From positions 61,879 through 125,878 of the forward strand of contig DASZBX010000120.1 in NCBI GenBank assembly GCA_035943635.1: 64,000 bases of DNA, in the 5' to 3' direction. Positions 24,316-32,707 of the stretch are shown here, in pieces. Origin of the DNA: DASZBX01 sp035943635. GTDB taxonomy: Bacteria > Actinomycetota > Actinomycetes > Streptomycetales > Catenulisporaceae. The notes beneath the pieces are model-generated. The model did not search any database, was not told the origin of the DNA, and saw only the letters and a program-made list of their open reading frames with translations. A program made the position numbers and the translations under genes. Each line of letters opens with the position of its first letter. The first letter of the stretch is position 1.

Positions 24316-25683
24316 ATGAATTTGTTGCAACGGGCGCTGATACCTGTCCGGCCGGTGAAGCCCGAATCGGAGACCTACACCGCGTTCCGGTGGAAGCGCT
24401 GGCACCTGCCCGCTGCCGTCGCGTTCTTCGTGGTCGCGGTCGGCCTGTACCTGTGGGTCCTGCGCACGCACCTGCCGGAGATGTGGGTCATGATCGACCT
24501 GGCGGTGTACCGCTGGGGCGGCCTGACCACCTGGCACCACGCCACCGCCTCGCAGCTGTACACCGGCGCCTACCAGGGATTCCTGCCCTTCATCTATCCG
24601 CCGTTCGCGGCCGAGATCTTCTCCGGGCTGGCCCACTTCTCCATGCCCCGGCTGGAGCAGATGGTCTGGACGGTCAGCCTGGTCTCCCTGTTCGCCAGCA
24701 CCTGGATCTCCTGGGGGATCCTCGGGATGGCCCGCAACCGGCAGCGGGTGGTGGCCACCCTCGCGGTCGGCGCGTTCGCGCTGTGGCTCGAACCGGTCCA
24801 GCAGACCCTGGCCTTCGGGCAGGTGAACCTGGTGCTGATGCTGCTCACCCTCGGGGACCTGGCCCTGTCCGACCGCCGCTGGTACAAGGGCGTGGGCATC
24901 GGCCTGGCGGCCGGGTTCAAACTCACCCCCGCGATCTTCATCGTGTACCTGGCGATGACCCGCCGGTTCCGGGCCGCCCTGGTCTCCACCGCGGTGCTCG
25001 TGGCCACCGTCGCGGCCGGGTACGCCTTCCTGCCGAGCCAGGCCAAGCAGTACTGGGACGGCGGCTTCATGGTCGGCAGCAAGGTCGGCCAGAGCTACCT
25101 GGCCAACCAGTCGATCTCCGGCGAGCTCTACCGCCTGGTCGCCCAGCAGGACGTCACCCCGATCTGGGCGCCGATCGCGGTCGTGGTCGCGGTGGCCGGC
25201 CTGATCCTGGCGGCGCACTACAGCAAGCTCGGCCGGGAGCTGGAGGGGATCCTGGTCTGCGCCGGGACGATGCTCCTGGTCTCGCCGATCTCCTGGACCC
25301 ACCACTACGTCTGGGTGGTGCCCGCCCTGGTGTTCTTCACCGACGCGGTGCTCCGGATCCGCAGGCACTGGGCCTGGACCTACTTCGCGGCCGGCCTGGC
25401 GCTGTTCTTCGCCTGGATGATGCAGCTCAACGGCCAGGGCAACAACGACCCGATCGCCGCGTACGTGCCGACCGGCCTGATCTGGTACGTCCCGCACCGC
25501 GGGCCGGAGGACCAGTGGGGCTTCCTGGAGAGCATCGCCGGCAACTACTACTCGATCCTCGTCGCGGTCCTGCTGGTCTGCGCCGGGGTGTACTACTGGC
25601 GGCGGCTGCGGACACCCGCCGAGCCGCCGGCGCCGGCCGAGACCGAGCCGGTGACCGAACTGGTCGAGGCCGAATCCGTCTGA
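24316..25683 (+). CDS. GT87-type polyprenol-phosphate-mannose-dependent mannosyltransferase
   Basis: A polytopic GT-C glycosyltransferase of 455 residues with about ten hydrophobic segments. The first periplasmic loop carries MIDLAVYRWGG with Asp61, in the position of the catalytic Asp of PimE-like GT87 enzymes. Other family features are the FIYPPFAA motif, QVNLVLMLL, AAGFKLTPA and the SPISWTHHYVW segment. The family transfers mannose from polyprenyl-phosphate-mannose to envelope glycolipids or proteins. The acceptor here is unknown. It starts at ATG 24316 with a weak GAAGTGGA. It probably forms a unit with the UbiA-like and AftB-like genes downstream (81 and 66-base gaps). Confidence 0.85.
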   Translation: MNLLQRALIPVRPVKPESETYTAFRWKRWHLPAAVAFFVVAVGLYLWVLRTHLPEMWVMIDLAVYRWGGLTTWHHATASQLYTGAYQGFLPFIYPPFAAEIFSGLAHFSMPRLEQMVWTVSLVSLFASTWISWGILGMARNRQRVVATLAVGAFALWLEPVQQTLAFGQVNLVLMLLTLGDLALSDRRWYKGVGIGLAAGFKLTPAIFIVYLAMTRRFRAALVSTAVLVATVAAGYAFLPSQAKQYWDGGFMVGSKVGQSYLANQSISGELYRLVAQQDVTPIWAPIAVVVAVAGLILAAHYSKLGRELEGILVCAGTMLLVSPISWTHHYVWVVPALVFFTDAVLRIRRHWAWTYFAAGLALFFAWMMQLNGQGNNDPIAAYVPTGLIWYVPHRGPEDQWGFLESIAGNYYSILVAVLLVCAGVYYWRRLRTPAEPPAPAETEPVTELVEAESV

Positions 25684-25764
25684 GCGCGCGACGGGGCCGC
25701 CCGGGCCGGCGGCTCGGGCGGGCGAAGGACGAGAGAGTACCGCAGCAAGCCTAAGTGAGGTCAG

Positions 25765-26736
25765 ATGCCTGCCATACCTGCGCCGTCGACGACCGAGGCA
25801 CCCGGCCCGCCCCGGCCGGCCGGCCCCCCGGAGTCGGCCGCCGAGCCGGCCCCGCGTTCCGGCGGCCTGGCCGCCGGCCTGGTCCGCGAGGCCCGGCCCA
25901 AGCAGTGGGTCAAGAACGTCCTGGTGCTCACGGCCCCGCTGGCGGCCGGGAAGATCGGGCACGCGGCCACCGTGCGGGACGGGGCGATCGCCCTGGCCGC
26001 GTTCTGCCTGGCCGCCTCGGCGGTGTACTACGCGAACGACTCGTTCGACGTCGAGGCGGACCGGCAGCACCCGAAGAAGCGGTTCCGGCCGATCGCCGCG
26101 GGGATCATCCCGATCCGGCTGGCCTGGGTGATGGTGGCGCTGCTGTCCGCCGCCGCGGTCGCGGTCGGCTTCGCCGCGAACGGCGCGACCGCGGCCGTGA
26201 TCGGGTTCTACATCGCCATGCACCTGGCCTACAGCGCCTGGTTCAAGCACGTCGCGGTCGTCGACCTGGTGATGGTCGCGGCCGGATTCCTGTTGCGGGC
26301 CATGGTCGGCGGCATCGCCGCCGGGCTCCCGCTGTCCCAGTGGTTCCTGCTGACCACCGGCTTCGGCTCCCTGTTCATGGTGGCCGGCAAGCGGTACTCC
26401 GAGATGGTGCTGATGGGCGAGGAGGCGGCGAGCACGCGCAAGTCCCTCGCGGCCTACTCCAAGTCCTACCTGCGTTTTGTCTGGCAGATGGCCGCGGGGC
26501 TGACCATGCTGACCTACGCCGAGTGGGCGTCCATCCTGGACGCGGGGCACCACCAGATCGCGTGGCACGAGATCTCCATCGTCCCGTGGTGCCTGGTCTT
26601 CCTGCGGTACGCGCTGCTGGTGGACCGGGGCAAGGCCGGGGAGCCGGAGGACGTGGTCCTCGGCGACCGGATGATCAAAATCGTCGGCGCCCTGTGGCTG
26701 GTCTGCTTCACCTTGGGAGTGTTCAATGTCCGCTGA
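25765..26736 (+). CDS. ubiA: UbiA-family decaprenyl-phosphate phosphoribosyltransferase
   Basis: An integral membrane prenyltransferase-fold protein of 323 residues. After a Pro-rich N-terminus it has RPKQWVKN, the first Asp motif NDSFDVEAD (91-99) with HPKKRFRPIAAG, and the second motif YSAWFKHVAVVD (156-167). This version is characteristic of 5-phosphoribose-1-diphosphate:decaprenyl-phosphate phosphoribosyltransferase (Rv3806c type), the first step toward decaprenyl-phospho-arabinose, the arabinan donor. The neighbouring AftB-like gene supports that reading over a quinone role. It starts at ATG 25765 behind GTGAGG. Confidence 0.85.
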   Translation: MPAIPAPSTTEAPGPPRPAGPPESAAEPAPRSGGLAAGLVREARPKQWVKNVLVLTAPLAAGKIGHAATVRDGAIALAAFCLAASAVYYANDSFDVEADRQHPKKRFRPIAAGIIPIRLAWVMVALLSAAAVAVGFAANGATAAVIGFYIAMHLAYSAWFKHVAVVDLVMVAAGFLLRAMVGGIAAGLPLSQWFLLTTGFGSLFMVAGKRYSEMVLMGEEAASTRKSLAAYSKSYLRFVWQMAAGLTMLTYAEWASILDAGHHQIAWHEISIVPWCLVFLRYALLVDRGKAGEPEDVVLGDRMIKIVGALWLVCFTLGVFNVR

Positions 26737-26802
26737 GCAGGGCGTCCTGCCGGCCCGCCGGGGCCGCCGCACCGGCCGCACAACGACGAAGGGCGCGTCC
26801 AG

Positions 26803-28653
26803 GTGACCTCGATATCGCCCACGGTCGACCCGTCGTCGGCCGACGAGACCGACGAGGGGGCGGCGGCCGAACCGCCCGCCCCGAGCCGCCGGCCGGCGCT
26901 GGCCGACCTGCCGCGCGCGGCGCTGCGCCGGCTCCCGGTGGTCCTCCCGTCGCTGATCTGGCTGGCGATGGCCTGGCAGCGCCGGTGGATCGCGGACGAC
27001 GGCATGATCGAGGCCCGGACCGTGCGCCAGATCCTGGCCGGCAACGGCCCGGTGTTCAACATGGGCGAGCGGGTGGAGGCGAACACCCCCACGCTCTGGA
27101 CCTGGCTGCTGGCCCTGGTGACCTGGGTCAGCCACGCCAGCGTGTACGCCGTGATGCTCGGCTGCGGCCTGGTGCTGGCCCCGCTGGGCCTGCTGCTGGC
27201 CGTGCTCGGCTCGCGCACCCTGCACCGGCGCACCTCGCCCGGCCGGGCCTACCTCCCGCTGGGCGCCGTCGTGGTGGTCGCGCTGCCGCCGTTCTGGGAC
27301 TTCGCCACCTCCGGCCTGGAGGACTCGCTGACCTTCTGCTGGCTCGGCCTGCTCTGGTGGCTGCTGACCGGGCTCACCCGGGACTCGCGCCGCCGGGCCG
27401 CCTGGTGCGCCCTGGTGGCCGGCCTGGGCTGGCTGGTGCGGCCGGACATGGCGATGGGCACGGCCTTCTTCCTGGTCGCGCTCTGGCTGATCGTGCGGCC
27501 CGGGTGGCTGCGCACGACCGTGCTGGTGCTGATCGCCGCCGCAGCCCCGGTCGCCTACGAGATCTTCCGGATGGGCTACTACGCCCTGCTGGTGCCCAAC
27601 ACGGCGGTGGCGAAGAACGCGTCCAGCACCGACATCGGCCAGGGCCTGAAGTACCTGAAGGACTTCGTCGAGCCGTACGCGCTCTGGATCCCGTTGGTCC
27701 TGCTGCTGATCCTGCTCCCGCTGACCTTCAGCTGGCGCCGGCTGGACTTCGCCGGGCGGGTGGCCTGTCTGACCAGTTTCGGCGCGGGTTCGCTGATGGC
27801 CGTCTACGTGGTCGCCATCGGCGGGGACTTCATGCACGCGCGGATGCTGCTGCCGGCCACCTTCACCCTGCTGCTGCCGGTGATGACGGTCCCGGTCCGG
27901 CGTCTGTCGGCGGCTGCGCTGAAGGCGGCGGGCACGCTGCGGACCACGGTGCCCGCGTTCGCCTGCGTGGCGGCGCTGGTGGTCTGGGCCGCGTTCTGCA
28001 GCACCGGATGGCGCGAACCCGGCGGCATCTCGGCCGCGGGCATCGCCGACGAGCGTGCCTGGTACGTCAACGTCACCGGGACCCGCAACCCGGACGTCCC
28101 GGTGGAGTACGACGACGCCGTCTACGGCATGGTCTCGGCGGACGGCAGCCAGGCCTGGGAGATCGTCCAGGCCGGGTCGGACCAGAAGCCGGTGCTGCTG
28201 TACAACCCCTCGGACGACCCGGACGCAGTCGTGTCGGTTCCGCTGGACAAGATGCAGTACTCGGTCGCCATGCCCGGCGTGGTGCTCGGCACCCTCGGCG
28301 CGCTGGTCCCGTTGAACGGACTGGTGATCGACCAGCACGGCCTGTCCTCGGCGCTCGGCTCGCACCTGAAGGCCATCCCGGGCGACCGGGTCGGCCACGC
28401 CAAGACCATGGACCTGGTGTGGATCATCGCCGAGTACAGCACCGCGGTCAGCGTGCCGGGGATCCCGGCCGCCGACATCGCCGCCGCACGGCACGCGCTC
28501 GGCTGCGGGGAGCTGGCCCGGCTGATCCGGGCCACGTCGGCCACGCTGACCCTGCACCGGTTCCTGTCCAACATCGTGGACTCGCCCGGGCTGACGAAGC
28601 TGAGCATCTCGAACAACCCCTACCAGGCCGAAGCCGCGCTGTGCCAGAGCTGA
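26803..28653 (+). CDS. AftB-like terminal arabinofuranosyltransferase (GT-C, GT89-like)
   Basis: A 616-residue polytopic membrane protein. The first external loop holds the paired acidic motif ADDGMIEARTVRQIL (Asp65-Asp66), then GNGPVFNMGERVEANTPTLW, closely matching the AftB (Rv3805c) pattern. About ten transmembrane spans run to residue ~400, with GGDFMHARMLLPATF near the end. A soluble extracellular C-terminal domain (about 415-616) follows. AftB adds terminal beta-1,2-arabinofuranose from decaprenyl-phospho-arabinose to cell-wall or glycolipid arabinan. Proximity to the UbiA enzyme mirrors the mycobacterial locus. The start is GTG 26803 without a strong ribosome binding site. Confidence 0.8.
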   Translation: MTSISPTVDPSSADETDEGAAAEPPAPSRRPALADLPRAALRRLPVVLPSLIWLAMAWQRRWIADDGMIEARTVRQILAGNGPVFNMGERVEANTPTLWTWLLALVTWVSHASVYAVMLGCGLVLAPLGLLLAVLGSRTLHRRTSPGRAYLPLGAVVVVALPPFWDFATSGLEDSLTFCWLGLLWWLLTGLTRDSRRRAAWCALVAGLGWLVRPDMAMGTAFFLVALWLIVRPGWLRTTVLVLIAAAAPVAYEIFRMGYYALLVPNTAVAKNASSTDIGQGLKYLKDFVEPYALWIPLVLLLILLPLTFSWRRLDFAGRVACLTSFGAGSLMAVYVVAIGGDFMHARMLLPATFTLLLPVMTVPVRRLSAAALKAAGTLRTTVPAFACVAALVVWAAFCSTGWREPGGISAAGIADERAWYVNVTGTRNPDVPVEYDDAVYGMVSADGSQAWEIVQAGSDQKPVLLYNPSDDPDAVVSVPLDKMQYSVAMPGVVLGTLGALVPLNGLVIDQHGLSSALGSHLKAIPGDRVGHAKTMDLVWIIAEYSTAVSVPGIPAADIAAARHALGCGELARLIRATSATLTLHRFLSNIVDSPGLTKLSISNNPYQAEAALCQS

Positions 28654-28678
28654 AATCCGCCTGACGACGCCCGGCAGA

Positions 28679-28717
28679 AAATGCCCGATGCCTCCTTGCG
28701 GGAGGCATCGGGCATTT
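28679..28717. terminator. Terminator after the envelope cassette
   Basis: A perfect 17-base stem (28679-28695 with 28701-28717) and a 5-base loop. AAA at the left and TTT at the right make it potentially bidirectional. Confidence 0.93.
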
Positions 28718-28752
28718 CTGTGGGCCGGCTCAGGCAGGCCGGTACCGCCGAT

Positions 28753-28782
28753 TTGGCCGATCGCCCCTGTATGCGGCAGACT
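28753..28782 (+). promoter_or_regulatory. Candidate promoter of the S10 operon
   Basis: TTGGCC (28753-28758), 18-base spacer, CAGACT (28777-28782). The first -10 base departs from TANNNT, but spacing equals that of the rplJ, rpsL and rplM promoters. Confidence 0.45.
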
Positions 28783-28788
28783 GGTCAG

Positions 28789-29164
28789 GTTGCCTGGAGA
28801 GGGTCCGCCCTCGCCATGCGCTCGGAGTGAACAACCGAACCGCCCGCGAAGCCGCGCCAGAAGGCGTGAAAGCCGCGCGGGGGGTGCCTCTGGGCCCGCG
28901 ATCAGCTGCGCAAGCAGATGTGAACACGGCGGGGAGTGCCCCTGTCGCCGCATTCCCTGCGGCTACAGCGCGACACGCCCGACCGCGGGGGTCGGAGAAA
29001 ACGGACATGTCAGCCAAGTGACGGTTCGCCGGCGGAGCAGATCCGCAGGTGAATGGCGGCTTGAAGGCCAAAGCGGAAACCCGCATGCGGTCGAAAGACA
29101 GCAGGTCCTCGCCGACGGCGGGTGATCGCAACTGGTAATCGAGAAGAAGGAAAGCGAAGCAGCC
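28789..29164 (+). ncRNA. Long leader of the S10 operon
   Basis: About 375 untranslated bases. It contains a GCCGC/GCGGC hairpin near 28950-28965, then a conserved block at 28970-28999 shared with the rpsL leader, inside which CCGACC and GGTCGG can pair. S10 operon leaders in other bacteria bind L4. Whether this one does is unknown. Confidence 0.55.
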
Positions 29165-29473
29165 ATGGCGGGACAGAAGATCCGCATCCGGCTCAAGGCC
29201 TACGACCACGAGGTCATCGATTCTTCGGCGCGCAAGATCGTCGAGACGGTGAGCCGTACTGGTGCGCAGGTCGCGGGCCCGGTGCCGCTGCCGACCGAGA
29301 AGAACGTGTACTGCGTGATCCGGTCGCCGCACAAGTACAAGGACTCGCGCGAGCACTTTGAGATGCGCACGCACAAGAGGCTCATCGACATCCTCGACCC
29401 CACGCCCAAGACCGTCGACTCGCTGATGCGCCTCGACCTGCCGGCCGGTGTCGACATCGAGATCAAGCTCTAA
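29165..29473 (+). CDS. rpsJ: 30S ribosomal protein S10
   Basis: S10 (also NusE) sits in the 30S head and also joins NusB/NusG in transcription antitermination. It has 102 residues with the conserved MAGQKIRIRLKAYDHEVID start, the SRTGAQVAGPVPLPTEK loop and the SREHFEMRTHKRLIDI segment, ending DIEIKL. ATG 29165 follows an AAGGAAAG tract. It is the first gene of the S10 cluster behind a very long leader. Confidence 0.98.
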   Translation: MAGQKIRIRLKAYDHEVIDSSARKIVETVSRTGAQVAGPVPLPTEKNVYCVIRSPHKYKDSREHFEMRTHKRLIDILDPTPKTVDSLMRLDLPAGVDIEIKL

Positions 29474-29489
29474 GGGACGTAACGAGATC

Positions 29490-30146
29490 ATGGCCAGTAT
29501 TCATTCAACGCGCCAGATCAAGGGCGTCCTGGGCGAGAAGCTCGGGATGACCCAGGTCTGGGACGCGGACAATCGGGTCGTCCCGGTCACCGTGGTCAAG
29601 GCGGGCCCCTGTGTCGTGACCCAGGTGCGCAACCTCGCCGTGGACGGCTACGAGGCGGTGCAGATCGGCTTCGGCGAGATCGACCCGCGCAAGGTCAACA
29701 AGCCCGAGAAGGGCCACTTCGACAAGGCCGGCGTCACCCCCCGCCGCTATCTCGTGGAGCTGCGCACCGCCGACGCGGCCGAGTACTCGCTCGGCCAGGA
29801 GCTGACCGTCGAGACCTTCGAGACCGGCCAGCTGGTCGACGTCTCGGGCACCTCGAAGGGCAAGGGCTTCGCCGGCGTCATGAAGCGGCACAACTTCAAG
29901 GGCCTGGGCGCCGGCCACGGCGTCCAGCGCAAGCACCGCTCCCCGGGTTCGATCGGCGCCTGCGCCACCCCGGGCCGCGTGTTCAAGGGCGTGCGGATGG
30001 CCGGCCGGATGGGCGGCTCGCGGGTGACCGTGCAGAACCTGACCGTCCACGCCATCGACGCCGAGAAGGGCCTGCTGCTGATCAAGGGCGCCATCCCGGG
30101 CCCCAACGGCGGCGTGGTCCTCGTCAAGACGGCTGCTAAGGGCTGA
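29490..30146 (+). CDS. rplC: 50S ribosomal protein L3
   Basis: An early-assembly 50S protein whose extension reaches the peptidyl-transferase centre (218 residues). Recognised by KGVLGEKLGMTQVWD, the central SKGKGFAGVMKRHNFKG and GAGHGVQRKHRSPGSIG loop, and VTVQNLTVHAIDAEKGLLLIKGAIPGPNGG. The ATG at 29490 has GGGACG upstream and begins a normal L3 N-terminus after five extra residues. It is 16 bases after rpsJ and overlaps rplD by one base. Confidence 0.97.
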   Translation: MASIHSTRQIKGVLGEKLGMTQVWDADNRVVPVTVVKAGPCVVTQVRNLAVDGYEAVQIGFGEIDPRKVNKPEKGHFDKAGVTPRRYLVELRTADAAEYSLGQELTVETFETGQLVDVSGTSKGKGFAGVMKRHNFKGLGAGHGVQRKHRSPGSIGACATPGRVFKGVRMAGRMGGSRVTVQNLTVHAIDAEKGLLLIKGAIPGPNGGVVLVKTAAKG

Positions 30147-30787
30147 TGGAGATGACTGAGACTCTGAACGTCGACCTCCCCGCGGAGCACTTCGACGTCC
30201 CGCAGAACGTGGCGCTGATCCACCAGGTGGTCACCGCCCAGCTGGCCGCGGCCCGCCAGGGCACGCACTCGACCAAGACCCGGGGCGAGGTGTCCGGCGG
30301 CGGCCGCAAGCCCTACCGCCAGAAGGGCACCGGCCGGGCCCGCCAGGGCTCGACCCGCGCGCCGCAGTTCACCGGCGGCGGCGTGGTGCACGGCCCCCAG
30401 CCGCGCGACTACTCGCAGCGCACGCCCAAGAAGATGAAGGCCGCCGCCCTGCGCAGCGCCCTGTCGGACCGGGCCCGCAACGGCCGGATCCACGTGGTCG
30501 ACACCTTCGGCACCGCCGAGAAGCCGTCCACCAAGGTCGCCCTGGGCGCCATCAAGACGATCAGCGACCGGCGGCACGTGCTCACGGTGATCGCCCGGGA
30601 CGAGACCTTCGCCCTGCTCTCGCTGCGCAACCTGCCGGAAGTGCACATCCTGTTCGTCGACCAGCTCAACACGTACGACGTGATGGTCAGCGACGACGTC
30701 ATCTTCACCAAGGCCGCGTTCGACCGCTTCCTGGCCGGTCCGGTCAAGGCCGGGCAGGCCGCCGAAGCCGAAGGGACCGAGGCCTGA
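30146..30787 (+). CDS. rplD: 50S ribosomal protein L4
   Basis: L4 has a globular domain and a long loop that lines the nascent peptide tunnel (213 residues). In other bacteria it autoregulates the S10 operon. The loop segment TKTRGEVSGGGRKPYRQKGTGRARQGSTRAPQF is well conserved (residues ~50-75). The C-terminal part contains LLSLRNLPEVHILFVDQLNTYDVM. The start at ATG 30146 overlaps the rplC stop by one base. A second ATG two codons downstream is possible. It overlaps rplW by one base. Confidence 0.97.
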   Translation: MEMTETLNVDLPAEHFDVPQNVALIHQVVTAQLAAARQGTHSTKTRGEVSGGGRKPYRQKGTGRARQGSTRAPQFTGGGVVHGPQPRDYSQRTPKKMKAAALRSALSDRARNGRIHVVDTFGTAEKPSTKVALGAIKTISDRRHVLTVIARDETFALLSLRNLPEVHILFVDQLNTYDVMVSDDVIFTKAAFDRFLAGPVKAGQAAEAEGTEA

Positions 30788-31137
30788 TGCCGAACGAAAC
30801 CCCGCGCGCGCCGAAGGACCACTACGTCCTGGCCCGCGACCTGCTGATCAAGCCGGTCGTCTCGGAGAAGAGCTACGGCCTGCTCGACGAGAACAAGTAC
30901 ACCTTCATCGTGCATCCTGACGCCAACAAGGAGCAGATCCGCGACGCGGTCGAGCTGCTCTTCGACGTCAAGGTCACCGGCGTGAACACGATCAACCGCA
31001 AGGGCAAGCGCAAGCGCACCCGGGCCGGTTTCGGCAAGCGCCCTGACACCCGTCGCGCCATCGTGTCCGTGGACCCGAACCCCAAGGACGCGAGCAAGAA
31101 GAGCCGGATCGACATCTTCGGGGGCCCGGCCTCCTAG
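30787..31137 (+). CDS. rplW: 50S ribosomal protein L23
   Basis: L23 sits at the tunnel exit, where it docks trigger factor and SRP (116 residues). The core runs from RDLLIKPVVSEKSYGLLDENKYTFIVHPDANK through DVKVTGVNTINRKGKRKR, with the basic loop contacting 23S rRNA. A short Pro-containing N-terminal extension and a C-terminal tail (RIDIFGGPAS) make it slightly longer than the roughly 100-residue enterobacterial protein. It overlaps rplD by one base. rplB follows after 43 bases. Confidence 0.97.
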   Translation: MPNETPRAPKDHYVLARDLLIKPVVSEKSYGLLDENKYTFIVHPDANKEQIRDAVELLFDVKVTGVNTINRKGKRKRTRAGFGKRPDTRRAIVSVDPNPKDASKKSRIDIFGGPAS

Positions 31138-31180
31138 GCCGGACCGACCACGAAGACACGTTTAAGGAATCTGAGAAGCC

Positions 31181-32017
31181 ATGGGCATCCGCAAGTACAA
31201 GCCGACAACGCCTGGGCGCCGCGGCGCCAGCGTCGCCGACTTCGTCGAGATCACCCGGGACACTCCTGAGAAGAGTCTGGTCCGCCCTCTGCACAGCAAG
31301 GGCGGCCGCAACTCCCAGGGCCGCGTCACGGTTCGCCACCAGGGTGGCGGTCACAAGCGCGCGTACCGCGTGATCGACTTCCGTCGGGACGACAAGGACG
31401 GCGTGCCGGCCAAGGTCGCGCACATCGAGTACGACCCGAACCGCACCGCGCGGATCGCGCTGCTGCACTTCGTGGACGGCACCAAGCGGTACATCATCGC
31501 GCCGTCCAAGCTGAAGCAGGGCGACCGGGTCGAGTCCGGCCCCGACGCCGACATCAAGCCGGGCAACAACCTGCCGCTGCGCAACATCCCGACCGGTACG
31601 ACCATCCACGCCATCGAGCTGCGGCCCGGCGGCGGCGCGAAGATCGCCCGCTCGGCCGGTACCAGCGTGCAGCTCGTCGCCAAGGACGGCCCCTACGCGC
31701 AGCTGCGCATGCCGTCCGGCGAGATCCGCAACGTCGACGCGCGCTGCCGCGCGACCGTCGGCGAGGTCGGCAACGCCGAGCAGTCGAACATCAACTGGGG
31801 CAAGGCCGGCCGGATGCGCTGGAAGGGCAAGCGCCCGACCGTCCGCGGTGTCGCGATGAACCCGATCGACCACCCGCACGGCGGTGGCGAGGGCAAGACC
31901 TCCGGCGGTCGGCACCCGGTGTCCCCGTGGGGACAGAAGGAAGGCCGCACCCGCACCCCGGGCAAGGCGTCCGACCAGTACATCGTCCGCCGCCGCAAGA
32001 CGAACAAGAAGCGCTAG
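31181..32017 (+). CDS. rplB: 50S ribosomal protein L2
   Basis: One of the most conserved 50S proteins, needed for subunit association and peptidyl transfer (278 residues). Visible landmarks are MGIRKYKPTTPGRRGAS, the GRVTVRHQGGGHKRAYR segment, VVGEVGNAEQ-like TVGEVGNAEQSNINWGKAG and the HPHGGGEGKTSGGRHPVSPWG motif with the conserved His important for peptidyl transferase activity. The C-terminus is Arg/Lys rich. Eight bases separate it from rpsS. Confidence 0.98.
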   Translation: MGIRKYKPTTPGRRGASVADFVEITRDTPEKSLVRPLHSKGGRNSQGRVTVRHQGGGHKRAYRVIDFRRDDKDGVPAKVAHIEYDPNRTARIALLHFVDGTKRYIIAPSKLKQGDRVESGPDADIKPGNNLPLRNIPTGTTIHAIELRPGGGAKIARSAGTSVQLVAKDGPYAQLRMPSGEIRNVDARCRATVGEVGNAEQSNINWGKAGRMRWKGKRPTVRGVAMNPIDHPHGGGEGKTSGGRHPVSPWGQKEGRTRTPGKASDQYIVRRRKTNKKR

Positions 32018-32025
32018 GAGCCCCG

Positions 32026-32307
32026 ATGCCTCGCAGTCTGAAGAAGGGGCCCTTCGTCGACGACCACCTGACCAAGAAGGTGGACGTACAGAACGAGAAG
32101 GGCACCCACAACGTCATCAAGACGTGGTCCCGGCGCTCGATGATCGTCCCGGCCATGCTGGGCCACACGATCGCCGTGCACGACGGCCGCAAGCACGTCC
32201 CGGTGTTCGTCACCGAGTCGATGGTCGGCCACAAGCTGGGCGAGTTCGCCCCGACCCGTACTTTCAAGGGTCACGTGAAGGACGACCGGAGGTCTCGCCG
32301 TGGCTGA
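32026..32307 (+). CDS. rpsS: 30S ribosomal protein S19
   Basis: S19 forms the 30S head with S13 near the A-site tRNA (93 residues). PRSLKKGPFVDDHLTKKV, KTWSRRSMIVPAMLGHTIAVHDGRKH and MVGHKLGEFAPTRTFKGH are diagnostic. The ATG at 32026 has TAGGAG upstream, overlapping the end of rplB. It overlaps rplV by eight bases, so the two genes are translationally coupled. Confidence 0.98.
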   Translation: MPRSLKKGPFVDDHLTKKVDVQNEKGTHNVIKTWSRRSMIVPAMLGHTIAVHDGRKHVPVFVTESMVGHKLGEFAPTRTFKGHVKDDRRSRRG

Positions 32308-32707
32308 GAACAAGGCGAAGGACCTGCCGGACACCCAGGCGCTGGCCCAGGCCCGGCACATCCGGATGACCGCCATGAAGGTGCGCCGCGTGGTCAACGA
32401 GGTCCGCGGCCTGCCGGTCGAGGACGCGCTGACCTACCTGCGGTTCGCCCCGCAGGCCGCGGCCGAGCCGGTCTACAAGGCGGTGGCCTCGGCCGCCGCC
32501 AACGCGCGCAACAACAAGCAGCTGAACGGCGAGCTCGTCATCGCGGCGGCCTACGTCGACGAGGGCCCCACGCTCAAGCGGTTCCGGCCGCGCGCGCAGG
32601 GCCGGGCCTACCGCATCCGCAAGCGCAGCAGCCACATCACCATCGTGGTCGAGCAGAAGCCGCAGGCGACTTCGGCGGCCGGCAGCAAGAAGGGACGGAC
32701 CCGGTAA
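32300..32707 (+). CDS. rplV: 50S ribosomal protein L22
   Basis: L22 lines the peptide exit tunnel with an extended beta hairpin (135 residues). Macrolide resistance changes occur in that hairpin in other species. Core motifs are ARHIRMTAMKVRRVVNEVRG, ALTYLRFAPQAAAEPVYKAVASA and GPTLKRFRPRAQGRAYRI with KRSSHITIVVE. A Lys/Ser/Ala-rich tail follows. The start is GTG 32300 inside the end of rpsS, with GGAGG upstream. It shares one base with rpsC. Confidence 0.97.
   Translation: MAENKAKDLPDTQALAQARHIRMTAMKVRRVVNEVRGLPVEDALTYLRFAPQAAAEPVYKAVASAAANARNNKQLNGELVIAAAYVDEGPTLKRFRPRAQGRAYRIRKRSSHITIVVEQKPQATSAAGSKKGRTR

Noticed and set aside
24112..28953. A 1613-codon open frame on the minus strand across the envelope cassette
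   Set aside because: It mirrors three good plus-strand genes, is rich in Arg/Gly/His/Gln with no domain, and results from high GC in the third codon position.
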